In this document: positions 32,992 through 44,689 of the stretch, piece by piece
How positions within the stretch are numbered: position 1 is the first letter of the stretch
How the letters are laid out: each line of letters opens with the position of its first letter
Program-made: the position numbers and the translations under genes
NCBI GenBank assembly: GCA_012931725.1
Contig: CM022949.1
Span: 58,744,230 to 58,808,229, forward strand
Reading direction: 5' to 3'
DNA: 64,000 bases
Source: Litsea cubeba
Taxonomy: Eukaryota > Streptophyta > Magnoliopsida > Laurales > Lauraceae
Notes under the pieces: generated by a model
Told to the model about the DNA's origin: nothing
The model's database searches: none
What the model saw: only the letters and a program-made list of their open reading frames with translations

Positions 32992-34276
32992 GCTGATGCC
33001 AAGAAGATGCAATAAAGCGCATACAAACAGTGTAGATATTCATTGAGGTAATATCACAAACACTTTGTGTGCACAAATGCATAAAGTAATTTTCAACAAA
33101 ATGGACAAGCTTCCACAAGAACCCAATGGGTAAGGTATCACAAATAGAAGAACCAAATGAAATCCATCAATGAAACAAAGTAAGCTTCAGAGATAAAAAA
33201 ATGCAAGCCATTCCACAGAAATTGATCCATTCTTTATAGAAAGTCCACCAAGTTGACATGAAATTTGAAAATGGGAAAGACCATTCAAAGAGAAGGTTTC
33301 TTCAATGCCCACATTTGATAATAAAGTGCCAAAACAACCATTTCTTGACCAAACAAACCAATATAGGCATAGTATTATAAAAAAATTTGGTGAGAAGAAG
33401 AGAGAAAGATCATACCTTGGTGAAGAGGAAGGAGGAAGGATTTGAGTTTCTTAATGAAAAGGACACTATGAGCAATGTACTGGAGATAGCAAAAAAAAAA
33501 AAAAAAAAATGGTGGAGCAAGAAACCCTAGCAGCTTGAGAAAGAAAAAGAGGAGGAAGAAAGAAAGAGAGGCAGAATCGGATTTAATACGAGTTCTGTAG
33601 TCTCGCTATAGCGAGACTACTCTCTGGAATGGGTAAATGTAGCTCACTGTCAGTGTGGTTTCCCCCTTTTTTTTTTTTTTGAAATAAGAGAAAAAATTTA
33701 AGAGTGTTTTCCATCTACAAAAATATCCACGGATTAGCTCAAGAAATGCACAATTCAAATGATATATAGTGATAGTGTGTGAAAAATGATATGCTCCCCC
33801 TCAATCAATTTTTTTTTTAAATTGATCCGTCATAGGTGGCTTTCACACTATCGGACATGGTAGCCTTCTCCACCGAAACTTACCAATCGAGTGGAAGCTA
33901 TCACTCATGACCGTAGGTAGCCCTGATCCTCTGGTCATATGCATATTGCTATTTTCCCTCTGTGTTTTAAAAAATTTTCGATGAACCATCCTGGGTGACT
34001 TTCACACTAGCAGTCATGGTAGCCTTCTCTAACGAAACTTACCAATCAAATTGGAAGCTATCACACATGTCTGTAGGTAGCCCTGATCCTCTGATTCAAG
34101 AAAAAAATATGATCCTCATGATTTTTTTTATATAAGATCAGAGGGGAACGTTCATAGTGGCAAAAAAAATGATATCAGTAAACTGTACACTATCAAAAAA
34201 TAAAATCACATGCAATAATAATCATAGATGGGAGTGAGCATTGTGCATGTGCATAAAACCACAATAGAACATAAAT
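32992..34276 (-). other. Copia-3 spacer between pol and the extra ORF
   Basis: Non-coding. It holds a 24-bp perfect palindrome centred on CTCGCTATAGCGAG at 33597-33620, a PPT-like GCTCCCCCTCAATC at 33793-33806, and two diverged direct copies of a block of about 115 bp at 33823-33940 and 33978-34105. Confidence 0.75.
33823..34105 (-). repeat. Two direct copies of a block of about 115 bp in the copia-3 spacer
   Basis: Shared stretches include GGTGNCTTTCACACTA, CATGGTAGCCTTCTC, CGAAACTTACCAATC, GGAAGCTATCAC and GTAGGTAGCCCTGATCCTCT, in the same order and spacing in both copies. Confidence 0.88.
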
Positions 34277-36060
34277 TTAAGGAAGGGAGGAAATCCCCAG
34301 AGACTTGCGAAGGGATTCAAATCGATTTGGTTCCAGAGGTTTGGTAAAAATATCAGCCAGTTGATTTTCAGTAGGAACTTTGTCCAGGACAATGATCTTC
34401 TCTTCGACTAACTCACGGATAAAGTGATGCCTAATATCAATGTGTTTGGTTCTGGAATGCTGTACAGGATTTTTCGATATGTCAATTGCACTTTGATTAT
34501 CACAATAAACAGACATAGTATCCTGAGTAATTCCATAGTCAGCCAACATTTGTTTCATCCAAAGAAGTTGAGTACAACAACTACCAGCAGCAATGTACTC
34601 AGCTTCAGCAGTGGATAAGGAAGTCGAAGTCTGCTTTTTACTGTGCCAAGCAACCAAGTATTTCCAATAAAGAAGCACCCACCAGTCGTGTTTTTTCGAT
34701 CATCGACACTTCCTGCCTAATCAGCATCCGAATATCCAACAATATTTGTATTTGTATATTTGCTTAGCCAGATACTAAAGTCAACAGTTCCACTTACATA
34801 TTTCATGATTCTTTTAACAGAGTGAATGTGTGATTCCTTTGGTTTTGACTGATAACGAGCACATACTCCAACACTGTAAGCGATGTCAGGTCGACTGACA
34901 GTGAGATAGAGAAGACTCCCAATCATGCTTCTGTAAAGTGTTTCAATCACATCTTTGCCAGACACATCAATGTTCAATTTCACATTTGAGCTCATTGGAG
35001 TTCTTGAATGTTTAGCAGATGTCATCCCAAATTTTGTCAAAATGTTACGAGCATATTTTGATTGAGATACAAAAATTTCATTGTCACACTGCCTGATCTG
35101 TAAGCCTAGAAAGAAGGAGAGTTCTCCAACCATGCTCATTTCAAATTCACTCGACATAGTTTCAGAAAAGTGTTCAACTAGCACTAATGAGGTAGATCTA
35201 AAGACAATATCATCCACATAAATTTGAGCAATTAACATGTGAGGAGGTTCTTCTTTGATAAATAAAGTCTTGCTACACTCCCTCTTTTGAAATCTTTTTC
35301 CAATAAAAAGACAGTTAGCCTCTCATACCATGCTCTTGGAGCCTGTTTTAACCCATAGAGAGCTTTCTTGAGTTTAAACACATGATCCGGGTAATGAGGA
35401 TCTTGAAATCCTTTTGTCTGTTCCACATAAGCTTCCTCATTCAAGTACCCATTCAAAAAGGCACTCTTAACGTCCATCTGATAAAGCTTGATATGAAGGA
35501 AACAAGCGATAGCGAGTAACAGACGAATAGATTCCAATCGAGCAACAGGGGCAAGCGTTTCATCAAAATCAATGCCATCAATTTGAGTATACCCCTGGGC
35601 AGCCAATCTAGCCTTGTTCCTTATGACCTGACCCAATTCATCGGTCTTATTCTTATAGATCCACTTGGTGCCGATTACATTGGTGTTCCTTGGTCTAGGA
35701 ACTAATTCCCACACACAGTTTCTCTCAAATTGTTCAAGTTCCTCATGCATCGCATTAATCCAACAATCATCAGGAATGGCTTCTTTTATATATTTCGGTT
35801 CGATGGAAGAAATATAGCAAAAGTTACTTACCTCATCGCGTACCTGTTTTCTAGTCTTGAGAGACTCAGTTGCATCTCCAAGCACTTGAGAAATAGGGTG
35901 GCTCTTCATCACCTTAGGTACAGGTCGCGAACTCTTAGAGGCACTTTTTTCTTCAAAATGCTGAATGATGTCCATAAGATCAGAAGTTGATTTTGATTGA
36001 TCAATTTGCTTATCTTTGGAATCATTATCTTTTGATGTTGTACTTGGATCTTCAAGCTTG
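34277..36060 (-). pseudogene. Copia-3 RT and RNase H, broken
   Basis: RT (35975-35232): AMHEELEQFERNCVWELVPRP, NKARLAAQGYTQIDGIDFDETLAPVARLE, YQMDVKSAFLNGYL, LYGLKQAPRAWYERL. A frameshift near 35240-35260 precedes the catalytic YVDD (about 35221-35210). RNase H begins VGYSDAD, then a TAG at 34719-34717 replaces the usual Trp; the frame changes and continues as LVAWHSKKQTS.SLSTAEAEYIAA, VYCDNQSAIDIS and NQLADIFTKPLEPNRF, stopping at 34277. It reverse-transcribes the element RNA; this copy cannot make a full protein. Confidence 0.92.
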
Positions 36061-38005
36061 CTTGAACTTGTGTTATGATCCTATGTCAAAGTAGGGGAAC
36101 GAGTTAGTACTTCATCATCATCAGAAAAGTAATATGAAGTTCCTTCATCATCAACAACCAAATTAATCGACTCCATAACTGTAGAGTTTCTGAGATTATA
36201 AACCGATAGGCCTTACTCGACATTGAGTAATCAAGAAAAATTCCCTCGTCGCTTTTGGAGTCAAATTTGCTTAGGTGTTCCCTATCCTTTAGGATGTAGC
36301 ACTTACTCCCAAAAGTTTGAAAATACTTGACAGTTGGTTTGCGGTTACACCAAATCTCATATGGGGTCGATCTTGTTCCAGGCCGTAGGTAAACTCTATT
36401 GATAATATGAACTGCTGTGTTTACCGCTTCAGCCTAGAAACGTTGAGGAATTTTCTTACTGTGTAACATCACGCGTGCCATCTCTTGGACAACATGATTT
36501 TTTCTCTCGACGACACCATTTTGTTGTGGTGTTTTTGGTGCAGAAAATTCATGTTTTATACCATGCTTGGAACAAAAAGACTCAAAATAAGAGTTTTGAA
36601 ATTCAGTTCCATGGTCTGAACGAATACGAACTACACCACCAAAGGTTTTTCCTTTATCATTAATGAGCAAAGTCCATAAATCAAGAAAAACTTCAAAGGT
36701 TTCGGACTTTTCTTTTAGGAAACGAACCCATGTAAGCCGCGAAAAATCATCAACAGTTAGAAATATATATTTCTTATTGCCAATGCTTTCAGATTTTGTA
36801 GGACCCATGAGATCCATATGAAGTAATTCAAGTGGCCTGGTGGTTATTAAGGCATCAACCTTTTTATGTGAGGACCTAATTTGTTTTCCAATCTGACAAG
36901 GACCACACACAATTGTGGGGGCTTTTAAACGTTTGGGCAGCCCTATAACAGTTTCATTTTTTGCCAAGTTATCTAGGTCCGTATGATTAACATGGCCTAA
37001 ACGTTGATGCCACAAATCTATGTCATTGATTATTGCTGCATGACATGATATTGTACTCTCTGTGGCAACGACATAACAATTGTCAGAAGTACGCATGCCA
37101 TGGAGAACATTATTTCCCTTTTTATCAACAATTAGACAGTCATTAAGAGAGAAATGAACTTCATGTTATGAGTCACACAATTGACTGATGCTTAACAGAT
37201 TAGCTTTCAGACCATTAACAAAGAAAACATTTGATAAAGAGGACATACCTGGAATCAAAACTGTACCTTTTCCGATTATGTTTGATTTGCTTCCATCCCC
37301 AAATTTTACACTACCTCCATTACAGCTTTCCAATGAGGTAAACAAGGATTTGTTTCCAGTCATGTGTCTAGAACATCCGCTATTCAAGTACCAAACTTGT
37401 GAATCTGTAGCTGTGAGAGCAGTAAGGACCACATTGCAACGAAGATCAGACTTAATAACCCAAACAGATTTAGTCTTGATCTTTTGAGGAGTATAATTCC
37501 TCACCCCACGCTGATTATGTATTTGATGTTTAAGTTGATAACAATGTGGTCGTATGTGCCCTTTTATTCCACAAAAATGACAGATTGGAACAAATATGGG
37601 TGTAGACACATTTTTAGATGCTCTTGAGTTCGCATAGTGAGTATTTGGGTTAGCACTCATGCTGGATTGCAAAGCTGGTCCTTTAACAAAAACAAATTTA
37701 CCTGATTGCTTAGTTGAAGAAGACTCAGAGATGAATCCAAGTCCTGTCTTATGTTTATCACTTCTTTGTTGCATCAAAATCTCATCAAGAGTCATGGATC
37801 CTTTATTCATTCGATCAAGCGAGGACTTGGCTGAAATTAATTCTGTTATAGCCATCCGAAGTTTTCCACAGACATCATTTTTCTCAGCCTCCAGCAGGTT
37901 GTACTCAGTTTGCAAGGAATCCAGTTCTATTTTAACAGTCTCATATTGTGTAGTTGTGAAATCCTTTTCTTTTCCTGCAGCAATAACTTTGTCAGATAAA
38001 ATCAC
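36061..38005 (-). pseudogene. Copia-3 second knuckle, protease and integrase, broken
   Basis: From 38005: a coiled-coil-like helix (ETVKIELDSLQTEYNLLEAEKN), the knuckle CHFCGIKGHIRPHC (about 37585-37544), then the protease signature WYLNSGCSRHMTGN, where the catalytic Asp of the usual D-S-G is Asn (AAT codon near 37383). After TAA at 37166 the same frame gives the GAG-pre-integrase finger (LWHQRLGHVN...CGPCQIGK) and the integrase core with D (HMDLMGP), D (RSDHGTEF) and E (NGVVERKN) present. TAG at 36436-36434 ends the core (PQRF-stop-AEAVNTA); the C-terminal part follows to about 36060 with a frameshift. Confidence 0.9.
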
Positions 38006-38020
38006 GCGTTGAGTTTCTAA

Positions 38021-39312
38021 CTAGGTTACCTTGATGCGGGCATCACTTAGTTCAGAAGTAATGATTGCATTATGGGATTCTGAATCTTCCAGCTTTTGAG
38101 AGAGCTTATCGTTTATACGAGATAAACGTAACGAATCTTTGAGAAGTTTCTTATAAGCTACTTCAATATCTTGTTCTTCATCAGAAAGATCATCAATGTT
38201 TGACTCGTCATCTGACTTGGAATCCTTGTCAAATGACCCCTGCTCAAGAGATGAGTTAGTACAAGATATAAAATCAACAAATTTAGCAGACTCAGATTGT
38301 GACTCAGATTCACTATTTTCATTCTCAGAGTCTTCTTCCCAAGAAACATTTAAGGCTTTTCCTTTGTTTTTCTCCAACCTGTTGGCACATTTAGAAGCTG
38401 GGTGACCAAAACCTTGACATTCAAAGCATTGAATGGGTTTGGTAGCAGTTTGGGATTAATTTTTATCATACTTGGGCACACCCTTTGTTTTATTGAAGCC
38501 TTTGTTCTTTAGGAATTCCTTTTTGAGAGTTGGTTTGTTTTTATTCAGATATCTCTTAAAATGTTTAACAAACAAAGCCTCGAGTTCAACATCATCAAAA
38601 TCATTATCAGATTCATCATCATTGTTAGCTTTAGAAGACATGAGAGTGATACCCTTGGATTTTTTACTAGGGCAACGATTTGCTTCAAAAGTCTGTAGAT
38701 TTCCAACAAGTTCCTCAATAGGAAGTTCATTGAGATTAGTGTGTTCCTCAATGGCAATCACTTTAGACTGAAATCTTTCAGGCAGAGATCGAAGAATTTT
38801 CTTTACCACTTTCGAATCTGGAAAAGGTTCTCCCAGATTGAACTTGAATTAACAATATGACCAAGTTTGGCATTAAATTCATCAAAGGTTTCATCATCTT
38901 TCATATGTATAGTCTCAAAGGCAGGTGTTAAATTTTGAATTTTGGTTTGCCTGACTATATTAGTGCCTTCATGCACTGTTCTTAAAAGATCCCAAGCCTC
39001 TTTAGCAGTGGTGCAAGTTGAGATTCTCCAAAATTCTGGATGAGAAACGCCATTGTACATAGCATTCATAGCCCTATCATTCCAATGGGTCTGATTCTTT
39101 TCTCCTTGGCTCCAGCCAGTTACTGGTTTGGGAATAGTTTTCCCTTCAACAACCATTGTTGGTGATTTATAACCATTCACCACTGTTTGCCAAACATCAT
39201 GATCAAGAGAACGTAAAAACGCAGTCATCCTTACCTTCCAGTAAGCATAATTGCTACTACCTTCAAGCAATGGAGGCTTGGTGGTAGACGTACCTTCCCT
39301 AGTGAACTCCAT
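38021..39312 (-). pseudogene. Copia-3 gag, broken
   Basis: ATG at 39312 (MEFTREGTSTTKPPLLEG) starts the UBN2-type capsid region (YAYWKVRMTAFLRSL, DETFDEFNAKLGHIVN). A frameshift lies near 38806 before KKILRSLPERFQSKV. TAA at 38458-38456 falls just before the first CCHC knuckle CFECQGFGHPASKC (about 38430-38389). Next comes an acidic Ser/Asp-rich region and a helix, ending at TAG 38021. The same frame continues into the protease segment, so gag-pol was one polyprotein. Confidence 0.9.
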
Positions 39313-39354
39313 AGATAAAATCTGAGAGGATCGCTCTGTAGAGTTGTGCAACTT

Positions 39355-39366
39355 GCTCTGATACCA
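39355..39366 (-). promoter_or_regulatory. Copia-3 primer binding site (tRNA-iMet)
   Basis: Plus-strand GCTCTGATACCA, two bases from the 5' LTR. Confidence 0.93.
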
Positions 39367-39368
39367 CA

Positions 39369-40288
39369 TGAAGGTTTGACTAAACCTTTTATTTAAGCCT
39401 TAACACAGGCTAAGGTCATTTCTCAGATTATTATATGAATTCCAAAAATAGGTAATTAAGCTAATTAATTAACCTAAGTCCAAATAAGAATAAATCACCA
39501 CAAAATAGGAAGAGACAGGTTTTTATGTGGAAAACCCAACTCGGGAAAAAACCACGGGTGCTAGAGACCACCGAAAGCAAAGCACTATAATATGAAGATT
39601 ACAAGTGAACTCACTAGACCTTTGACGCAGTTGTAACTCAACCTAAAAGGACTGTGAAGAACTTGCTGACGACCCGCCGTTCACCTTCCACGTGCTAGCT
39701 TGAAACCCACCTTGAATGCCCCTTCAAGGTACTTGATCACAGGAAAAAAGAATAAGTCTTCAGCACAATCTCCCTTGCACGATTAAGCCCACAAAACTCT
39801 CCAGAGATGAATCTTAAAGTTCAAGAGAATAATATATCTTCTGTATCTTGTTTGTGGCTGCAAGGGGTTAATAAATAGCCCAAGGTTCGTGCAAGATCCT
39901 CTTAGAAATAAAACAGGACTCTTAGAAGAAGTTTGGAAATACAGCATTCAAGAGTCCCGTTTGGGACAAAAACTCCCAGCTTGCCATAGCGAGCTTCAGT
40001 CTCGCTATAGCGAGACTGCATTCTGTCGTTGACAGAACTGCTCCTCGCTATAGCGAGACTGGGTTCTGTCTAAAATTCTGTAGCCTGACGAACTTGTCCG
40101 GGAAAGTCTCTTTTGAGGTATTTTGGTTACTTTGGAAGACTTTCAAGTATATCAAGATCTTTAGAAGAGGTCTTCACAAACCAAATGCTTCCTTCACAGT
40201 CCTATTCTAAAAGAAATAGAAAATACAACTCGATTAGGACTTTGAGTTTTGTTCAAATTAAAAGAATTAGCCAACTCAAATTCTAACA
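39369..40288 (-). repeat. Copia-3 5' LTR
   Basis: 920-bp partner of 30729-31629, with palindromes at about 39999-40016 and 40044-40058. It keeps an extra GCGAGCTTCAGTCTCGCTAT-type segment absent from the other LTR. Confidence 0.95.
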
Positions 40289-40293
40289 AGTTG

Positions 40294-40964
40294 TAATTCT
40301 ACAATAGTTCTGTACATTTGTGTTCCTTTCCCTGTCTTCCAATGCTTTGTGGAAGGTGAAAAACTTTGAAGTTGGTCTTCATCCAAAACACAACTTTTAT
40401 TAGCAGTATTTGGTGTGGACCAACTATTCACCTTTTTTTTTGTTGGGGGTGGGGGGTGGGGAATGGCAAATTGTATTGAACAAAAGCTTTACAGTACCAA
40501 AGGAGACCCGATGAGAAATCAGAGAAGTGTAAGAGGCTAGCAGGTCTCCATTTTTATCTAGATGTCAAGATTTTCAATGAGTTCACCCGATGATATAGTA
40601 GCACACCAGTAGATCCTTCTTTCCACATGATGTTCTGTACATTGTATGCTTGCTTTCACTGTCCGAGATTTTGCTTTATGGGCACATAGGGAATGGGATC
40701 ATTTACCAACTATTCTTTTAAATTCTTAAGCTTTGTTCCTATGTCTGCATGAGGCTGTGAAGCTCACAAAAATTCAGTTTAATCAAATGGGAAATGAAGT
40801 TGAATTACTCATTCGAGGAATTGAAGCCTAGTTTAAGATACCTTAAACACTAACTCATGAGCAAAGCCGCGATATACGCCAATACCTTACCATGTCTAGT
40901 GGGGTTTATTTACTAAATGTCACTTATTCTTATCTCATGTTAATTTATTTTCAGTTTCTTTAGG
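40294..40964. other. Non-coding; possible minus-strand LINE tail
   Basis: At about 40432-40560 the minus strand reads like a LINE 3' end (GGTACTGTAAAGCTTTTGTT followed by C-rich sequence and A9), without an RT upstream. Otherwise nothing recognised. TTTTCAG and TTCTTTAG just before 40965 are acceptor-like. Confidence 0.35.
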
Positions 40965-43630
40965 ATGTCAGAGGATGAGATGTTTGTTGTATTCCACTTT
41001 AATGGAGAGTTTGATTGGAATACGACCAATCCGGTGTACAGGGGAGGTGAACAAAAAATGATGTATCTAAGCAATTTCACAAAGTACTCTACATTGTTCA
41101 AGGGTGCATTACAAGCAACGAAGTGGGTAGAAAACGATGAAGCCATTGAAATTCAGTACCTTCACAACAACCGTCAAGCCTTCACATTGATTATAGTAGC
41201 TAAAGATGGTAATGTAAATGCAATGTTAAAAGTGTCTCGGGATAATGTAAATGGGCTTTGTTTATATGTGAGCAAAAAGATTGAGTGTTCCAGAGGTATA
41301 CGTGAAGGACATTCAAGGTATTGCACCATGTCTTAATCACTTTGTGCACTATTTATTTATCTATGGAACTCTAACTTCTTTTTCCCTTATATACATGCAA
41401 GGTTGACAGGTTTGAATGTGTTTGAAGACATTAAAAATGCTCTCGATCAAAGAACCAGTAATTTGAAGGAAAAAAATGTTGGATATCCTAGAGGTCGTCC
41501 AGTTAGCACAACATGGTACGTTATTATCTTGTTCACTAGATTGAGTTTTGATTTCTTCTTTGAAAGATGAAGATTGACTAATCTTTATTATTTGGATGCA
41601 GTGATTCTCACAAAAGCTCTTCGAAAGCACTTGGACGCGACATTTATAATTTTGAAGCGAGTCCCGATACTGGAGTAAATAGTCTCCATTCTTGTGATAC
41701 CATTTATCCCACCGTTGATCTTGAGGAAGACATTGAAGCAATCTTCTCTTTTTCACCTGATCACTTTGCATTAATAGACTCTCAGCCACGGGCAACGAAT
41801 GATGATCCTACCATAGGGGATAACATGCAAGAAAATGTGGGAATCTACGCTGAAACGTCAGTTGTTGGTGCAGATACTAACATTGAAGATAAGCAAGTGC
41901 CAGTTGACGATTTCACATGTGAGTTGCTAGAGAGTACTGCGCAAGAGTTGTAGAAAGGGAGAGTGTTTCCAGATTGTGATACATTTAGGAGAACCCTCGC
42001 GAAATTTGCAATGTACAAGAATTTTGTGTTGAAGCATCTGAAGACCAACAATTATAAAGTTACTGCACGGTGGGACGATGCAACATGTCCATGGTATATA
42101 CATGCTTCTATTGTGGATTCAGGTCCACAATTTCAAGTCGGGACATATAACCCAATTCATTCATGCTCAAAACCAATGATGGGGATGGCACATAAACAAG
42201 CGAAAGCGTCCTTGATTGCAGACTTTGTCAAAGATATGCTTCGATTTAATAATACGCACACACCAAAGGAATTTATATTTGACTTTCAAATGGAGTTAGG
42301 GGTGATGATAAGTTATAGAAAGGCATATCTAGGAAGAGAGATTGCAATGAATGAAATACAGGGTTCATTCGAGGAGTCTTTTCAAATCCTTCCTTGATAT
42401 TGCATGGAATTACAAATGATGAATTCTGGAACAAGAATTGAGTTGCTAAAGCATGAAGATAAGTCCTTTAGAAGATTATTTTGGGCAATTGGAGCATGCA
42501 TCGAAGCCTTCCGTTCTTCCTTGAGGCCTGTGAAAGCTGTAGATGGAGCACATCTTTGAGGTAAGTATCCAGGTGTTATACTTACGGCCGCTACTTACGA
42601 TGGTAATCATCAGCTGTTCCCACTTGCCTTTGCCATAGTTGAGGCAGAATGACGAGATAGCTGGTCATGGTTCTTTGCAAATCTTCATATAGCTCTTGGT
42701 GAGTCTCGATATCTAACAAATGTGTCTGATAGTCAGAAAGGCCTTGTTCCTACGGTGGAAGAAGTATTTCCAAATGCTTAACGTTGTTATTGCTGTCGTC
42801 ATATTGTGGAGAATATATGTTCAAGATTCAAAGATGATGGCATTGTTAAGAAATTCTGGTTTGCTGCAAAATCTTATAGGCCATGTGAATATGAGGCTCA
42901 TATGAATGATATAAAGGCTGTAAACGTAGATGCTTATAACTACATTCATGCAATCGGAAGACAACATTGGTCCAATGCTTTTGTGGAGGGTAGGCGGTAC
43001 GACATGTTAACTCAAAACATTGCGGAATGCTTAAACAGTCTAATGAAGCACAATAGAGAGCTTCCGATATCAAAACAAGTCGATGGGATTCGTGGAAAGT
43101 TTATGGATCTTTTCCATCTTCGGAGGACTACATCGATGCAGCTAAAGACACCCCTAACTCCTTGGGCAGAAACCATTCTAAGCAAATCTACAGAAAGTTC
43201 CCGACGTTTGAACTGTCGACAAGCAAGTCCCAATGAATTTCAGATACAGTCTTGGGAGTTCATTGATGTTGTTCACCTAGATAGAAATAGTTGTACGTGT
43301 CAGATGTGGGCAACGATTGGAATTCCGTGCGCGCATGCCTTGTCAGTCATGAAAACCAGAGGCCTAGATCCGTATGATTTTTGTTAGGATTGGTACACAT
43401 GTGATACATATTGAAGGACCATGTAATACATCCAACCCGCGATATACGCCAATGGGAGCACATTAGTAATGAGGTGGTCAAACCTCCACTTGCTACCAGG
43501 CAGCCTGGACATCCAAAGAAGAATAGAATTCGTACAGAAGAAGTTAATCGGCAAAGAAGACAAGTAACGTGCTGTATTTGTAAAAATAGGGGTCACGACC
43601 GACAAAAATGCCGGAATCCACCAATGGGAA
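40965..43630 (+). pseudogene. MuDR-type MULE transposase gene with two introns, broken by in-frame stops
   Basis: Exon 1 (40965-41317) has a PB1-like N-terminus (MSEDEMFVVFHFNGEFDW). Introns 41318-41401 and 41516-41601 have GT-AG ends and preserve frame. From 41603 one frame runs to 43387 with no frameshift but stops at 41951, 42395, 42557, 42650, 42779 and 43385. It contains a MuDR N-terminal DNA-binding region (VFPDCDTFRRTLAKFAMYKN...PWYIHAS), a MULE DDE core with D at 42542 (VDGAHL), D at 42728 (SDSQKG) and E at 43025 (NIAECLN), and a SWIM finger (CTCQMWATIGIPCAH, about 43292-43338). After one frameshift near 43390 comes a CCHC knuckle (CCICKNRGHDRQKC). It would cut and paste Mutator-like elements. 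Confidence 0.9.
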
Positions 43631-43644
43631 GTTGATCCATGATG

Positions 43645-43828
43645 GGGAAACCATGGAGCCATGTCTTTTGAAGTGGTCTAAGCAAGTACCTTTTCTTTTT
43701 TGTAAAGGTGGGACCGTGTATTTTAATGGAAAATGTGGCTACTTGTGGTTTCAACATTTGTAGCACTTTTTTTTTTTTTTTGTAAAGGTGGAAACCATGG
43801 AACCATGTCTTTTGAAGTGGTCTAACCA
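43645..43828. repeat. Direct repeat of about 38 bp, copies about 145 bp apart
   Basis: GGAAACCATGGAGCCATGTC...GAAGTGGTCTAA near 43645-43681 recurs at 43789-43825 with one or two changes. TTTTTGTAAAGGTGG also occurs near 43699 and 43780. Confidence 0.8.
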
Positions 43829-44077
43829 TCTATTTGCTGTACTTTTGTATTTGGTGCCTACATTTGTAGCAGGAGGAAGGATGTCCTATAAGTTTTTGTA
43901 AAGGGTGTTGGTGGATCTACCTCTTTCATTTAATAGCAGACCAATGTTTATCTTTTTTAATGGGGTGGATAGAATGGTTGGATAATGTTCTTTCATGATC
44001 ATTGATGTATTTTCTTTATTCTATTAATGGATCACTGCATTGGATATCTTTTTAACAAGGAGGTTCATAATGTGTCA

Positions 44078-44668
44078 CAGTTTTCATTGATGTCAACTAA
44101 AAACTTGTCGACATCAACAAATAAATTGATTGATATCAATGAAAAGTGCACTGATAGCACATATTTCGTTAAAAAATAAGACATAGTATTCGTTGATGTC
44201 AACTAACAATTTGTTGATATCAACGAATAAATTTGTTGATGTCAATGAAAATGTACTGTTAGCACATAATTATGTTCCGAAATTCTACACAGTGTTTGTT
44301 GATGTCAACTAACAAATTTGCTGACATCAACGAATAAATTTGTTGATATCAATGAAAACGTACCGTCAGCACATATTTATGTTCCGAAATTCAACAGTGT
44401 TCGTTGATGGCAACTAACAATTTGTTGACATAAACAAATAATGAAAATGTATTGTTCGCACATATTTATGTTCCGAAATTCAACACAGTGTTCGTTGATG
44501 TCAACTAACAATATATTGACATCAACAAATAAGTTTGTTGACGTCAATGAAAATGTACTGTTAGCACATATATATTTCCGAAATTCAACACAGTGTTCGT
44601 TGATGTCAACTAAAAGTATGTCGACATCAACAAATAAATTTGTTGATATCAATGAAAACGTCCTGATA
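44078..44668. repeat. Six-unit tandem repeat (about 95-108 bp) built of TTGATGTCAA-type palindromes
   Basis: Units start near 44080, 44189, 44297, 44398, 44489 and 44596. Each has TTGATGTCAACTAA, then its near inverted form TTGACATCAACAAATAA, then TTGATRTCAATGAAAA, a GTACTGTTAGCACATA block and TTCCGAAATTCAACACAG. Each unit could fold into a stem. The repeat lies 3' of the MULE transposase and 3' of the convergent Ulp1-like gene. Apparent open frames on both strands are repeat artefacts. Confidence 0.92.
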
Positions 44669-44689
44669 TCTTGGAGAGTTTTTTTCCCG

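Larger units (their letters stand above)
30729..40288 (-). mobile_element. Copia-3: complete 9.6-kb Sirevirus-like Ty1/copia element
   Basis: LTRs of 901 bp (30729-31629, 3') and 920 bp (39369-40288, 5') are flanked by AGTTG (30724-30728 and 40289-40293). The order on the minus strand is 5' LTR, PBS, gag, protease, integrase, RT-RNase H, a long spacer, an extra ORF and the 3' LTR. Extra-ORF placement, several PPT-like motifs, LTR palindromes and overall length fit the plant Sirevirus (SIRE/Maximus) lineage, an inference from layout. One LTR has about 20 bp more than the other in the palindrome region. The coding frame has six or more stops and about four frameshifts. Confidence 0.95.

Noticed and set aside
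40867..43453. 17-bp exact repeat CCGCGATATACGCCAAT flanking the MULE coding region as a TSD or LTR
   Set aside because: The second copy lies inside conserved MULE coding sequence (PTRDIRQWEH), so it cannot be an element boundary; probably a small duplication or chance.
44078..44668. CRISPR-like array
   Set aside because: Repeats have no unique spacers and the DNA is a plant nuclear repeat region.
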